From: Nocardia sp. NBC_00403
Lineage (GTDB): Bacteria; Actinomycetota; Actinomycetes; Mycobacteriales; Mycobacteriaceae
Reading direction: 5' to 3'
NCBI RefSeq assembly: GCF_036046055.1
Contig: NZ_CP107939.1
Location: 1,240,001 to 1,304,000 of the forward strand
DNA: 64,000 nt
In this document: piece after piece, positions 50,012 through 58,700 of the stretch
Position numbering within the stretch: the stretch's first letter is position 1
Layout of the letters: each line of letters opens with the position of its first letter
The notes under the pieces: generated by a model
The model's database searches: none
Seen by the model: only the letters and a program-made list of their open reading frames with translations
What the model was told of the DNA's origin: nothing
Program-made: the position numbers and the translations under genes

Positions 50012-50944
50012 CACAGCTCCTCGATATCCAGGTGCGCATTGCCTTCCCAGTGCCGGTTGGGATCGGACCGCCACTCGTAGTTTGCTTGCACTCCCCGGCC
50101 GGACGGCTTCTGCTGGGGCGGACGATAGTGCAACAACCCATCCTTGCTAATCAACCGGTGGGTGTCGCCATACGGCAGTTTCCGCGCATCGACGCCAACC
50201 CAAGCCAGACCGGCAGCATCCGCTTCGGCTCGGCTGGCTCGGCCGACGCCGAAGTTTCCGCTCTGCGCGCGAGCGCCGCGCACGATCTCTGCAATCTTCT
50301 GTTGATCGGGAAAGATCGGGTGCTTCCCTTCGGGCAATTGCGGCGCCCACGCACCTGCGCCGGTATCCGCATCCGGCACGGCTACGCTATTGCGGGCAGT
50401 CCCATTCTCGGCTCGCATGGCGGCCCGAATGGGCTCGGCCCCCGCCGCATCGCCCTCCAGCAGTTGCCGCGGCTTTTCCCGTACCGCGGAATCGATCAGG
50501 TGTCCCGCCTCGGCGCGGACTTCCTGAACGTACTTCTGGAGGTACGTGGACAACCGATTGGCTAACGCGGCGTACTGGGCTGCGGCGTGCGACACCAGTG
50601 GCTCCGGGTTCGTGCTGTGCGACAGGTTGTGAAGTTGTGGACCACAGCCGCCGTCTGTATGCGGATGGGTCTCGACAGCGAGACGCCGAGGTCGCAGACC
50701 TTCGTGCCGGGCTGCGCGGCCGACCGGCCGAATGCGGCGGCAGGACCCACATCCACGCCACCGGCGTCGCTCAGCAGCATGATGGCATTGCTAGTCGACG
50801 TAGGACCGTTGTCGACAAGGTCAGCTCTTGTGGACGTGATGCACGCCCGGAAGTGGCTGCTTTCGCCGCCGTTGCTGTACGCATTGGGCAGGCGGGCGCG
50901 GTGACCGGGCCGGTGGAGATCCGGCGGCGGGTCATCGAGTCCAT
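50011..50944 (-). pseudogene. polymorphic-toxin-like gene broken by two -1 frameshifts
   Basis: The ATG at 50944 has GAGGAG 6 nt upstream and opens 'MDSMTRRRISTGPVTAPACP'. Coding then shifts twice by one base: in a CCC run near 50885 (to 'NAYSNGGESSHFRACITSTR', then 'IMLLSDAGGVDVGPAAAFGR') and near a TT at about 50635 (to 'HNLSHSTNPEPLVSHAAAQY'), after which a 194-codon frame (from 50595) runs to the end. Restoring one C and one T gives a single protein of about 310 residues. The C-terminal 'SKDGLLHYRPPQQKPSGRGV' and 'HWEGNAHLDI' recall polymorphic-toxin nuclease domains. Decay or sequencing error are both possible. Confidence 0.6.
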
Positions 50945-51289
50945 GGGGAACTCCTCTGAGAACGTGTTCGAGAACGCCGGTTCCGGCGTATGACGCTCGA
51001 GATGTGAGTGAGCTCCTGGTTGTTGATTGATTGCTGAAGTCAGCGATCCGCCAGAAGTTCGTGCGTCATTATTCTCGATCGCGTCGTGCTCGTCGTGTCC
51101 GGCTGGTGCGGAGGCTGTAATCGCCTCAGGCACAGGGCATTTCGGCGGTGCGACACCTGATGAGCTAGTCTGGGTGTGCGATGTCACCACGGTATCGCCA
51201 GAGAATAACTACAGCTCGGTGGGCTTTGTGTGCTCACGGCGAATGGCGGATGAACCTCTAGCAGCAACGAGGCTGACAGGAGGTGACCG

Positions 51290-51460
51290 ATGATGGGGCC
51301 GGTAGCAGGACCAGGAGCCGTTGGCTATGCCGGCGACAACTGGAAAGAAGCACTGAACGCCGATGACGACAGCAACGACGACCGAAGCACCACGACTACG
51401 AACCCTGGTGTTGACAGCGGAAACCTGCGCCGGGGTTCATGCTGGTCTGGCCAGGCCTGA
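51290..51460 (+). CDS. small hypothetical ORF with strong ribosome-binding site
   Basis: AGGAGGTGA lies just upstream of tandem ATGs (51290, 51293). The 56-residue product starts MMGPVAGPGAVGYAGDNWKE and becomes acidic and Ser/Thr-rich. The last 24 bp overlap the end of the convergent AraC gene. The near-perfect SD is the only strong evidence; the protein is unlike anything I know, so it may not be real. Confidence 0.3.
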   Translation: MMGPVAGPGAVGYAGDNWKEALNADDDSNDDRSTTTTNPGVDSGNLRRGSCWSGQA

Positions 51461-52315
51461 AATCTGGCGGCACGGTGCAGGTGCGGGAAGGTCCCCCCGG
51501 AAGAACCTGGTCGGCGGTACACCCATCAGAGCTTTGAAGTCCGCCGACATATGGGATTGATCGTAGTAGCCGTTTTCGGCCGCGACCCGGGCCAATGAAG
51601 TCGGTGAAATCTTGACCCTCGACTGGTCGTAGTAGCCGGTGGTGGTGGCCGGTTGGGCTGCGTGGGCGAGGATGTGGCGGATTCGGCCGATGCGGGCGTA
51701 GTGCTTGGGAGAGATGCCGACACCGGCGGTGAAGAGGTTGCGGAGTTGGCGTTCGCTCACGGCCAGGTCGGTGGCCAGTTCGTGGACCGGGGTCGGTGCG
51801 GCGGTGGACATGGCGGTGACGGCGGTGCGCAGCAGGGTCCGGTGGGCGCGCTCGGTCGGGGCTTCGGAGATGTGTCGGGGGAGGATGTCTTCCAGGAAAG
51901 GCAGCACCTCCTCGGGAGCAAGGCGCGTCAGCTCGTCGGCCAGATCGGCTGCGACACCGGGAAAGTCGGCGAGCCGGAACACCCGGTTCGCAAGGTCGGT
52001 GGCCGGTACGCCCAGCAACTGACGGGTGGCTCCCGGTTCGAGGCGAAGGCGCACGCATCCGGCCGGCTTCTCGGCCTTGGAGTAGGTCGCCCTGGTTTGC
52101 GGGCCGATGACCATCGCCTCGCGGTGGCCTGCCGCCTCGGCACGCAGCACAATGGTCGTCGCGACCTGCGGAATATGTGTGAAGGGCAGCGAGACGTCGG
52201 CGACGGTCGGGATGTGTCCGAGCTCGGTGATCCACGGCCGCAAGGGTTCGGGCGCTGCCACCGTGGTCTCGATGAGCTCATCGGTCAGCGTGTGCGCCGG
52301 ATACGTGGTGGTCAC
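51437..52315 (-). CDS. AraC family transcriptional regulator with internal duplication
   Basis: A 292-residue regulator: N-terminal DUF6597-like sensing domain, then a C-terminal AraC double HTH ('VHELATDLAVSERQLRNLF' and 'TSLARVAAENGYYDQSHMSADFKALMGV' pattern). Before the second HTH, GYYDQS occurs an extra time 22 residues upstream of its normal copy (DNA 51555-51572 and 51621-51638), so 22 residues (GYYDQSRVKISP...) appear inserted. This could weaken DNA binding. It is divergent from an NmrA-like gene, the likely target. Confidence 0.83.
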   Translation of the reverse strand: MTTTYPAHTLTDELIETTVAAPEPLRPWITELGHIPTVADVSLPFTHIPQVATTIVLRAEAAGHREAMVIGPQTRATYSKAEKPAGCVRLRLEPGATRQLLGVPATDLANRVFRLADFPGVAADLADELTRLAPEEVLPFLEDILPRHISEAPTERAHRTLLRTAVTAMSTAAPTPVHELATDLAVSERQLRNLFTAGVGISPKHYARIGRIRHILAHAAQPATTTGYYDQSRVKISPTSLARVAAENGYYDQSHMSADFKALMGVPPTRFFRGDLPAPAPCRQISGLARPA

Positions 52316-52400
52316 CTGATCAACTGTAGGCAGTTCGAGGCCGTCCAGGTGTGCCGAAATTTCCTATCGACCGCGCGGCGGCGGCGGCAGGCTGGCCATC

Positions 52401-53282
52401 ATGATTCTTATTACCGGTGCCACCGGAACCATCGGCAGCGAAATCGTTCGTCAACTCGCGGCGCGCGGCGAGCAGGTTCGTGCCGTGACGCGAGACCCGC
52501 GACGAGCGCGGCTGCCCGCCGAAGTCGAGGTGGTGCGTGGCGACTACACCGATACCGCGTCGATGGCCGCGGCCATGTCGGGTGCGGACGCCGTTTTCAT
52601 CGTTGGTGTGCTCGGACCGGACGACGCCGAAACCGACCGGGCATTGGTTGCCACCGCCAAGGCGGCCGGCGTCCGCAGGATCGTGAAACTGTCGGCCATC
52701 GGCACCGGCGAACCTGAACTCGGACGAGTCGGTACCTGGCACATTCCCGGTGAGAACGCCGCGCGCGAAAGCGGCCTCGAATGGACCATCCTCCGCCCGA
52801 GCTCTTTTGCCTCGAACACCCTGAGCTGGACCCAGGCGATCCGCTCCGGTCAGCCCGTGCCCAACCTGACCGGTCCGGGCAGCCAGGGCGTCATCGACCC
52901 ACGCGATGTGGCGGCGGTGGCCGCCGAGGCGCTGATCGCACCCGGCCACTCGGGCCGCATCTACACCCTCACCGGCCCCGACCTACTCACCGGTCCGGAC
53001 CAGGCCGCCGTGCTGGCCGCCGTCCTCGGCCACCCGGTGGAGTCCATCGACATCCCCGAAGACACCGCCCGCGAACACATGCTTGCCGCGGGCATGTCCG
53101 CGGAATTCGCCGATGGCGCCCTCGCCGGCCAGGCCTACGTCCGCGCAGGTGGCAACGCCGTTCTCACCGACGACGTCCATCAGGTCCTCGGTCGCGCCCC
53201 ACGTACGTACGCCGAATGGGCCACCGACCACGCGACAGCGTTCAGTGCGGTGGTGAACCCGGTCGCTCAGGGATCTCGCTAG
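52401..53282 (+). CDS. NmrA-like NAD(P)-binding protein (atypical SDR)
   Basis: A 293-residue Rossmann protein with ITGATGTIG at the N-terminus (4-12), 'LSAIGTG', 'ENAARESGLEWTILRPSSFASN' and 'VIDPRDVAAVAAEAL', the pattern of NmrA-like/NAD(P)H azoreductase-type atypical SDRs. It lacks the YxxxK site, so it may act as a redox sensor or an unusual reductase. It is divergent from an AraC regulator, a common pairing. Confidence 0.86.
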   Translation: MILITGATGTIGSEIVRQLAARGEQVRAVTRDPRRARLPAEVEVVRGDYTDTASMAAAMSGADAVFIVGVLGPDDAETDRALVATAKAAGVRRIVKLSAIGTGEPELGRVGTWHIPGENAARESGLEWTILRPSSFASNTLSWTQAIRSGQPVPNLTGPGSQGVIDPRDVAAVAAEALIAPGHSGRIYTLTGPDLLTGPDQAAVLAAVLGHPVESIDIPEDTAREHMLAAGMSAEFADGALAGQAYVRAGGNAVLTDDVHQVLGRAPRTYAEWATDHATAFSAVVNPVAQGSR

Positions 53283-53534
53283 TCGCGGCAGCCCTCATCG
53301 CGGGTGACGTAGTCGGGTTCGGTGCACAGGACCACGTCTGTAGGCCCGGAGCCGGCTGTTCCAGCCGAGGCCGATCGCGGGTCGCCACGGCCCCACACTG
53401 CTCGCGCCTGTGGAGCGATGGCTGTGCCGACTGAGCATCTTTTACCACCGGATTTCCGAAATCCGGTCTGCACCTACTACAGTTCAGCGTCGCACGACAT
53501 GCGCGGCCGGATTCGGATCGCGCAGACGGTGCAT
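53283..53534. other. interval before tRNA-Gly
   Basis: No gene recognised in these 252 bp; it should contain the tRNA promoter. Confidence 0.4.
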
Positions 53535-53606
53535 GCGGATGTAGCGCAGTGGTAGCGCATCACCTTGCCAAGGTGAGGGTCGCGGGTTCAAATCCCGTCA
53601 TCCGCT
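53535..53606 (+). tRNA. tRNA-Gly (GCC anticodon)
   Basis: 72 nt forming a full cloverleaf: acceptor GCGGATG/CATCCGC, D arm GCGC-AGTGGTA-GCGC, anticodon arm TCACC-TTGCCAA-GGTGA with anticodon GCC, and T arm with GTTCAAAT. The discriminator is T; CCA is not encoded. The minus-strand YbaB gene ends inside its T arm. Confidence 0.97.
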
Positions 53607-54049
53607 CTTACGACCGACCCGCCGAGGTCATTCTCGTCGCGCCGCGAAGGTCCGCGGAGATCTCGGAGGCTGGGCGCACCCGGCAGCAGGTCGGGTAGAT
53701 CGGGCATCGCGTCGGCGCCCGCGGCGATGGGGGCGGTGATCGCCTCGTTCTGTTTGTTCGCCAGCCGCGCCGCCTCCTGAGCCGCCTCGGTCACGGATCG
53801 GCCGAGGGTCTCGGGGGTGCTGCGAAATGCCTGCTGCGCAAACCGCACATCGGTGAGGACACCCGCGCCATCGACGGTGACGGTCACCAAACCGTCGGCC
53901 GAGCTCGCCGACGCCCGCACGGCGGCCAGCTGCTCGTAGGCCGCGGCCAGCTGGGCTTGCTGTCCGGTGAACGTGTCCAGGATGCGTTCGACCTGGTTGC
54001 GTATTCCGGAGTTGGTCGAGCGCAATCCATCGCGCTCCCATTGATCCAT
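53588..54049 (-). CDS. YbaB/EbfC family protein, last gene of the toxin operon
   Basis: A 153-residue protein with the EbfC fold: a long first helix ('QVERILDTFTGQQAQLAAAYEQLAAVRA'), a three-strand sheet ('GLVTVTVDGAGVLTDVRF') and a second helix ('SVTEAAQEAARLANKQ'), then a disordered tail. YbaB homologues bind DNA, but many actinobacterial versions lie beside WXG100/toxin genes, so its role here may concern secretion or regulation. The last codons overlap the 3' half of tRNA-Gly on the other strand, and the TGA stop comes from the tRNA T-loop sequence. GAGGAG precedes the ATG. Confidence 0.8.
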   Translation of the reverse strand: MDQWERDGLRSTNSGIRNQVERILDTFTGQQAQLAAAYEQLAAVRASASSADGLVTVTVDGAGVLTDVRFAQQAFRSTPETLGRSVTEAAQEAARLANKQNEAITAPIAAGADAMPDLPDLLPGAPSLRDLRGPSRRDENDLGGSVVRADDGI

Positions 54050-54071
54050 CGGTAGCCACTCTCCTCGAGTC

Positions 54072-55472
54072 TCACCCGGTTCGAGTTACTGAACCATGGC
54101 GTTCGGAGAATCGCTGTGTGAAATCGGCCATGTACACCGCCGGAGCGATCGAGGACGACGAAGGCTCGAGAACCCCGTCGTCGCCGATGTAGAAGATCGC
54201 CCTGCCGATCGCGATCTCGTCCGAGGCCACTGGTACATACACCATCCAGCCGACCTCGAATCGGTGAGCGACCAACTGGGACAACGGATATCCTTCGGTG
54301 TCGAGCCCGCGTCCGGTGATGTAGTCGCGCACCCGAGCGATCGCCTCCGGCGCAGGCATCTGTTCGGGTACCGTCGACACCAGCCCGGCGAGCGAATATT
54401 GATGGAGCGCACCGTCGATGTCGAAGCGCCCGTCGTCGCCGAACACAGTGATCAAAGTCTCGCGAGTTACCGCGCCGGCCGCGGCGGCCGACAGCAGTCC
54501 CGCTATCGCGTCGAGCACTTCGTCGCTCTTGCTGTCGACAAGTGTTGCGACGATCCCGATCACGGTGTCCGCGGTCCACACGCCGGGCACCGCTGTGGCG
54601 GACTCCTTCGCCGACGGCGATTCCCCGCGGTACCAATGTCCTCCGTCCCACCAGTAGCAGAACGAAAGCAATCCCGATGCCGCCCGCGGATCCAGCACTG
54701 AGTCGGCCACCCAATCCGGCGCACCCGCATAGAGTTTCGGCATCGGCGCACCGCCGTTGTACGTTGCGTCCAAAGTGGGTGCATTCCACACCCCACCCGA
54801 CAGCACCGCCCGTCCGGCGGGCAGCGCGTACAACGTCGACCCGCCCCGCGCGGAACCCTCGAATACGCCCGTCCATGGCAGCATCCGTGGACCCCAATCC
54901 GATTTGGTCGCGACGAACGCCGCCGCGATCGTCGCCCACCGCACCCACATCACCGGGAACGGCGGAAACTCGTTCTCCGCCAGCACCGCCCACACGTGCT
55001 CGAGCCGATCGGTGCGCGCTTGTGCCGCCGCAGCTTGCGGGGTGCGCACCTGCCGGTCGCCGTGTCCGATATACGCGGCCAGCCACACCGGCACGCTGTC
55101 TCGCGGATACGCCTCCAGGTCAGCGCGGTACACCTCCGGAGCGAACAGCTGTCCCGCAGGGAACGGCTCCGCACCGTAGTCGTACTCGACCTCCAATGCC
55201 CCGGAACTGCTCAACATCAACAGCATTCGCCACCACGGTCCCGCACCGGACCGCGCAGAGGCGGCTCTCATCTCTCGGACGAGAGCGAGCGCCACCTCCG
55301 ACGGATTCATCGGAACCGCTTGCTCACCATCGGAATACACGACACCCGCGATCTCGCCCGCCACCGTGACCACGAAAACCACGTCCGCTCGTTGCCAGCC
55401 CACCGGTCCCTGTGCCGCCAATTCTCGGGCAAGCGGGTGTTCAGCGGTCAGCCCGCTCATCTTGTCTGTCAT
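54072..55472 (-). CDS. hypothetical protein, candidate immunity protein of the giant toxin
   Basis: A 466-residue cytosolic protein with no signal peptide or membrane helix. It is rich in Trp and acidic residues ('FCYWWDGGHWYRGESPSAKE', 'DDGRFDIDGALHQYSLAGLV'), with a C-terminal part resembling a compact alpha/beta domain ('GWMVYVPVASDEIAIGRAIF'). No domain is recognised. The ATG overlaps the stop of the 88-aa gene as ATGA. Position directly behind a polymorphic toxin and a soluble acidic nature are the usual marks of an immunity protein; this is inference. Confidence 0.65.
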   Translation of the reverse strand: MTDKMSGLTAEHPLARELAAQGPVGWQRADVVFVVTVAGEIAGVVYSDGEQAVPMNPSEVALALVREMRAASARSGAGPWWRMLLMLSSSGALEVEYDYGAEPFPAGQLFAPEVYRADLEAYPRDSVPVWLAAYIGHGDRQVRTPQAAAAQARTDRLEHVWAVLAENEFPPFPVMWVRWATIAAAFVATKSDWGPRMLPWTGVFEGSARGGSTLYALPAGRAVLSGGVWNAPTLDATYNGGAPMPKLYAGAPDWVADSVLDPRAASGLLSFCYWWDGGHWYRGESPSAKESATAVPGVWTADTVIGIVATLVDSKSDEVLDAIAGLLSAAAAGAVTRETLITVFGDDGRFDIDGALHQYSLAGLVSTVPEQMPAPEAIARVRDYITGRGLDTEGYPLSQLVAHRFEVGWMVYVPVASDEIAIGRAIFYIGDDGVLEPSSSSIAPAVYMADFTQRFSERHGSVTRTG

Positions 55473-55735
55473 GGTCTGCTCCTCGCGGCGCCGCAACGGC
55501 TTGTCCCGGCTGGGACGGTCGGCTCGAACTGTCTCTCGGCGTGCGCCGCCGCCCAGCGCCCCCATGCCCTTCGTTCGTCGCTGTCGATCCAGGCACTGCC
55601 GCGCAACTCGGTCTCCAGTGCGCCAGCCCGTCGCCGGGAGACAACTGCCAAGGTGTTCTCGGCTGGACCGGGTTCGAAAAGCTGTACATGCCGCACGGTG
55701 TCATCCGGTCCGACTTGCTGGGAAAAGTCACTCAC
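55469..55735 (-). CDS. 88-residue protein translationally coupled to the giant toxin
   Basis: A small protein starting 'VSDFSQQVGPDDTVRHVQLFEP', soluble, ending in a basic tail. Its GTG overlaps the giant gene's TGA (GTGA), and its TGA overlaps the next ATG (ATGA), so it is made in proportion to the toxin. It could be an immunity protein, chaperone or adaptor. No family is recognised. Confidence 0.65.
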   Translation of the reverse strand: MSDFSQQVGPDDTVRHVQLFEPGPAENTLAVVSRRRAGALETELRGSAWIDSDERRAWGRWAAAHAERQFEPTVPAGTSRCGAARSRP

Positions 55736-58700
55736 TTGTCGAAAGCCTCCGGATGCGCCTGCGTCACCGTCTCTTGTTCGGCCGGACTCAGGTAGCGCCA
55801 CCAATGCTGGATCTCCAACAAAATGCTGCGGCGATAGGCGCTGTCGGGTCGGGTCAGCGGTGGCGCCTTGCTCCAGGCTTGTGCCGCCAGTAGGCGGACG
55901 GCCTCCGAAGACATTTCCAGCACGCCTGGTCGACCGGGACGTGATGCGACATTCGCACCACTGAAGGCCAGGTCAACGAATCGTGAGGCGGCCTCGACGA
56001 ACTCTGCGAGCTCGGGGACCGAGTTCGCCTGCGCGGCAAGTCGTCGAACACCGAACAGGAGATCGTCGGTCGGCATGGCAGCCCCCGGTGGGGCGGGCTC
56101 CGATAGCTCGAGCACTGAGGTCACTGCCGCGTTCAGGCGATTGCTCCTCTCGTGCAATTGCCAGAAATCCTCAGGAAGGGTCATCTGTGTCAGCACCTCC
56201 GCCATCTGGGTCGACCAGGTTGCTCCTAGCCCGATCAGCGGCAGCAGCTGCAGCAAACGACGGTCTTGGCCTGCGACCGAGCGCAATTGCTGCTCGTCCA
56301 TGACGCTCACCGCATCCTGGAGGCGATCGACTCCGTTGAGCAGCGCCTCCGGCCTCTCGACGAGCAGTTCCGGGTGCACCCCGATAAATGCCGCTACCTT
56401 CGCAGCCGCTGCGTGGAGATCGGCGGCCGCTGTCGTCGGATCGACGACGATCGGGGCCTGCCCGCTCTGGGCATCGTCGGTCCGCGCCTGCGGCTGCGAT
56501 GTCGGGTCGGTGTTCGTATTCGGGGCGAACGGTTGACGTTTCGATCCGATGCCCGGAACACTGTCAGGTGGTGTGAAGTAGGTCATCGCGCCCTCGGACA
56601 GAAACGAATTCTTGGTGGAGGACCGTCTATCGATTTGCGTAATATGATCGCCACGGGACCCGCGCCCACCATGGGTATCCGTAATGGCGTCCCCCGTCGG
56701 ATAATACGTCTTCGCCGGGCGGATCGAGTCCGCAACGGGCGGCGAGGTGAAGTCGATCGGCTCCGCTCCTTCTGCCCGCTCCGCGGCGGTGATGAGCCTG
56801 TCGAGAGCTCGGTACAGCGCGGCCAGATCGCGGCCGCCCAGGCTGGGGAAGTCGGCCTCGTCGACCAGCTGGTAGCCGCCGAGGCGGATGCCCTGCACTG
56901 CCTCGTACACGCTGTGGTGTTCCGGGACCACGTATGCGAACACCGCGAGGGCGTACAGGTGTCGCAAATGCTCGGGTAGCCCGAGAATGTCGCCATGTGC
57001 CGTCGCCCGCAAATTGGTGCCTGAAACCCCTGCTCCCGCTCCGATTTTTCGCTCGACGGCGACGTCGAGGAACCACTCGCTGCTCTTGTCGAATTCCCAC
57101 ACCGCCACGCCTTGGATCGTGGTCAGCTCTACGACTTTTTGCCTGGGGTCGACCGACATCGCTGTTTCGGGATCGATCAGGCCTTCATCGAAGTGCACAA
57201 CCACGCGCTCGACGACGGCGTATCCCGCATCATCGCGCAGGTGCTCGCGCGTGCCATAGCGGTATTGCGGCACAACGTAAGCCACTGTGCTGTCGTTGGC
57301 CCGAAGCGTCGCCTCCAGTGCGGCGGCATCCACCAAGCCGGTCTCGGGGTCTCGGGGGAGGGGGAAGCCAGGATCCAGTATCTCTTTGCGCAGCAGGCGT
57401 AACTCGCCCTCGAACACCTTCATTTCGTCGTCCGACAACGGCTTGAACAACTTGTACTCATGCAGATTGAGGCTTCTGCGCCGGGCCATGTTGTCGGTGT
57501 CATCGGTAGAGCGACGCTTGCGTGCGGCTTCGCTTCGGCGGAACTCGGCGGCTAGGGCACCCTCCTCCACCAGGAAGCGGGCAAGTCGGAGATCTCCTGC
57601 CTCGATGTCCGGTACCGGCTGGCCTGCCAGCTCCGCCTCCGCGGCGACCCGCGCTTTTATCGCGCTCAGCGCGGTGACATTGAGCCCCAGGCTTTCTGCG
57701 ATCTCCTCCCAGCCTGTCTGGTTCAGCAGTCTTGCCAAACCTTGGTCCAGCGTTGTCGACACGGAGGGGTTTGTCGCCGAGCTCTGGTACATGGCGTTGA
57801 TTCCTGCCAACACCAGCTCACGTAGATTGCCGCTGCGTCGCAGAGTGTCCAGCGATACCGAACGGGGCACCCGGCCGGTCTCGGTCTTATCGTTTACTGC
57901 GTAGAAGGCGTCTTGGATCTCCTCGATGGTCGCGTCGGGATGCAAGATGTACAACAGCGCCTCTATCCTGTCCAGCACCGCGATAGCCGCTGCTCGGGTC
58001 GATTTCAAGTTGTAGGCCCGCACGCCGAGCTCGAGCTCGATCCCCATTCGCAGCTGCCGCCAGCCCAACTCCTCATCCGGTATCGGTCGGTCGAGGTCGG
58101 CCGCAGCGCTCGCGGCGCGCTCGTGTTCGCGTTTGGCGGCAAGGAACTCGGCGAGATCGGCAGGGGTGGGCGTGGGTGGTGGGGATGGCGCCGTGGATCC
58201 TGAAACCGGTTCCGCGGCGTTCTCGGGTGGTGCGGGGTCCGGTGCCGGCGTGGAGTTTTCGGCGACTGCCCGTGTCGGCGTGACCGGCTTCTGCTGCGGT
58301 TCGCCGCCTTCGGCATGGGAGTCGCCGCCCATGGTCACCTTCGTCCATGGGACCGGACGACGGGGTGCTACCGGCCGCGAGTCCTGCTCAATGCGTTGTC
58401 GGCTCGGTGGTGACTCGATGTGCGGGATGCCGTTCGATTCAGGGTTGTAGTCGAGATCGTCAGGGTCGAAGACGGGAAGGATCTTCGGATCGGCTGGCGC
58501 GCCGAGGTTTTCCTTCGGGTGCGTTTCGTCAGGAGTTGGACTGAATGCTGGGACGGCGGGCAAGCGGGGTAGCGGCGGTTCGGGTGAGTGCGCCGGAGCG
58601 GTGAATTCGGGTGGTGGCTTCCCGGTCCACGGCGAGACGGGGCTATTGGGGCCTACGTGCTCGGCGGGGGTCGGGGATCGTGGGGCGGTCGGCGTGTCCG

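Noticed and set aside
51027..51293. 88-codon plus-strand frame before the small ORF at 51290
   Set aside because: TTG start without RBS and no coding bias; it overlaps the leader of the toxin-like gene on the other strand.
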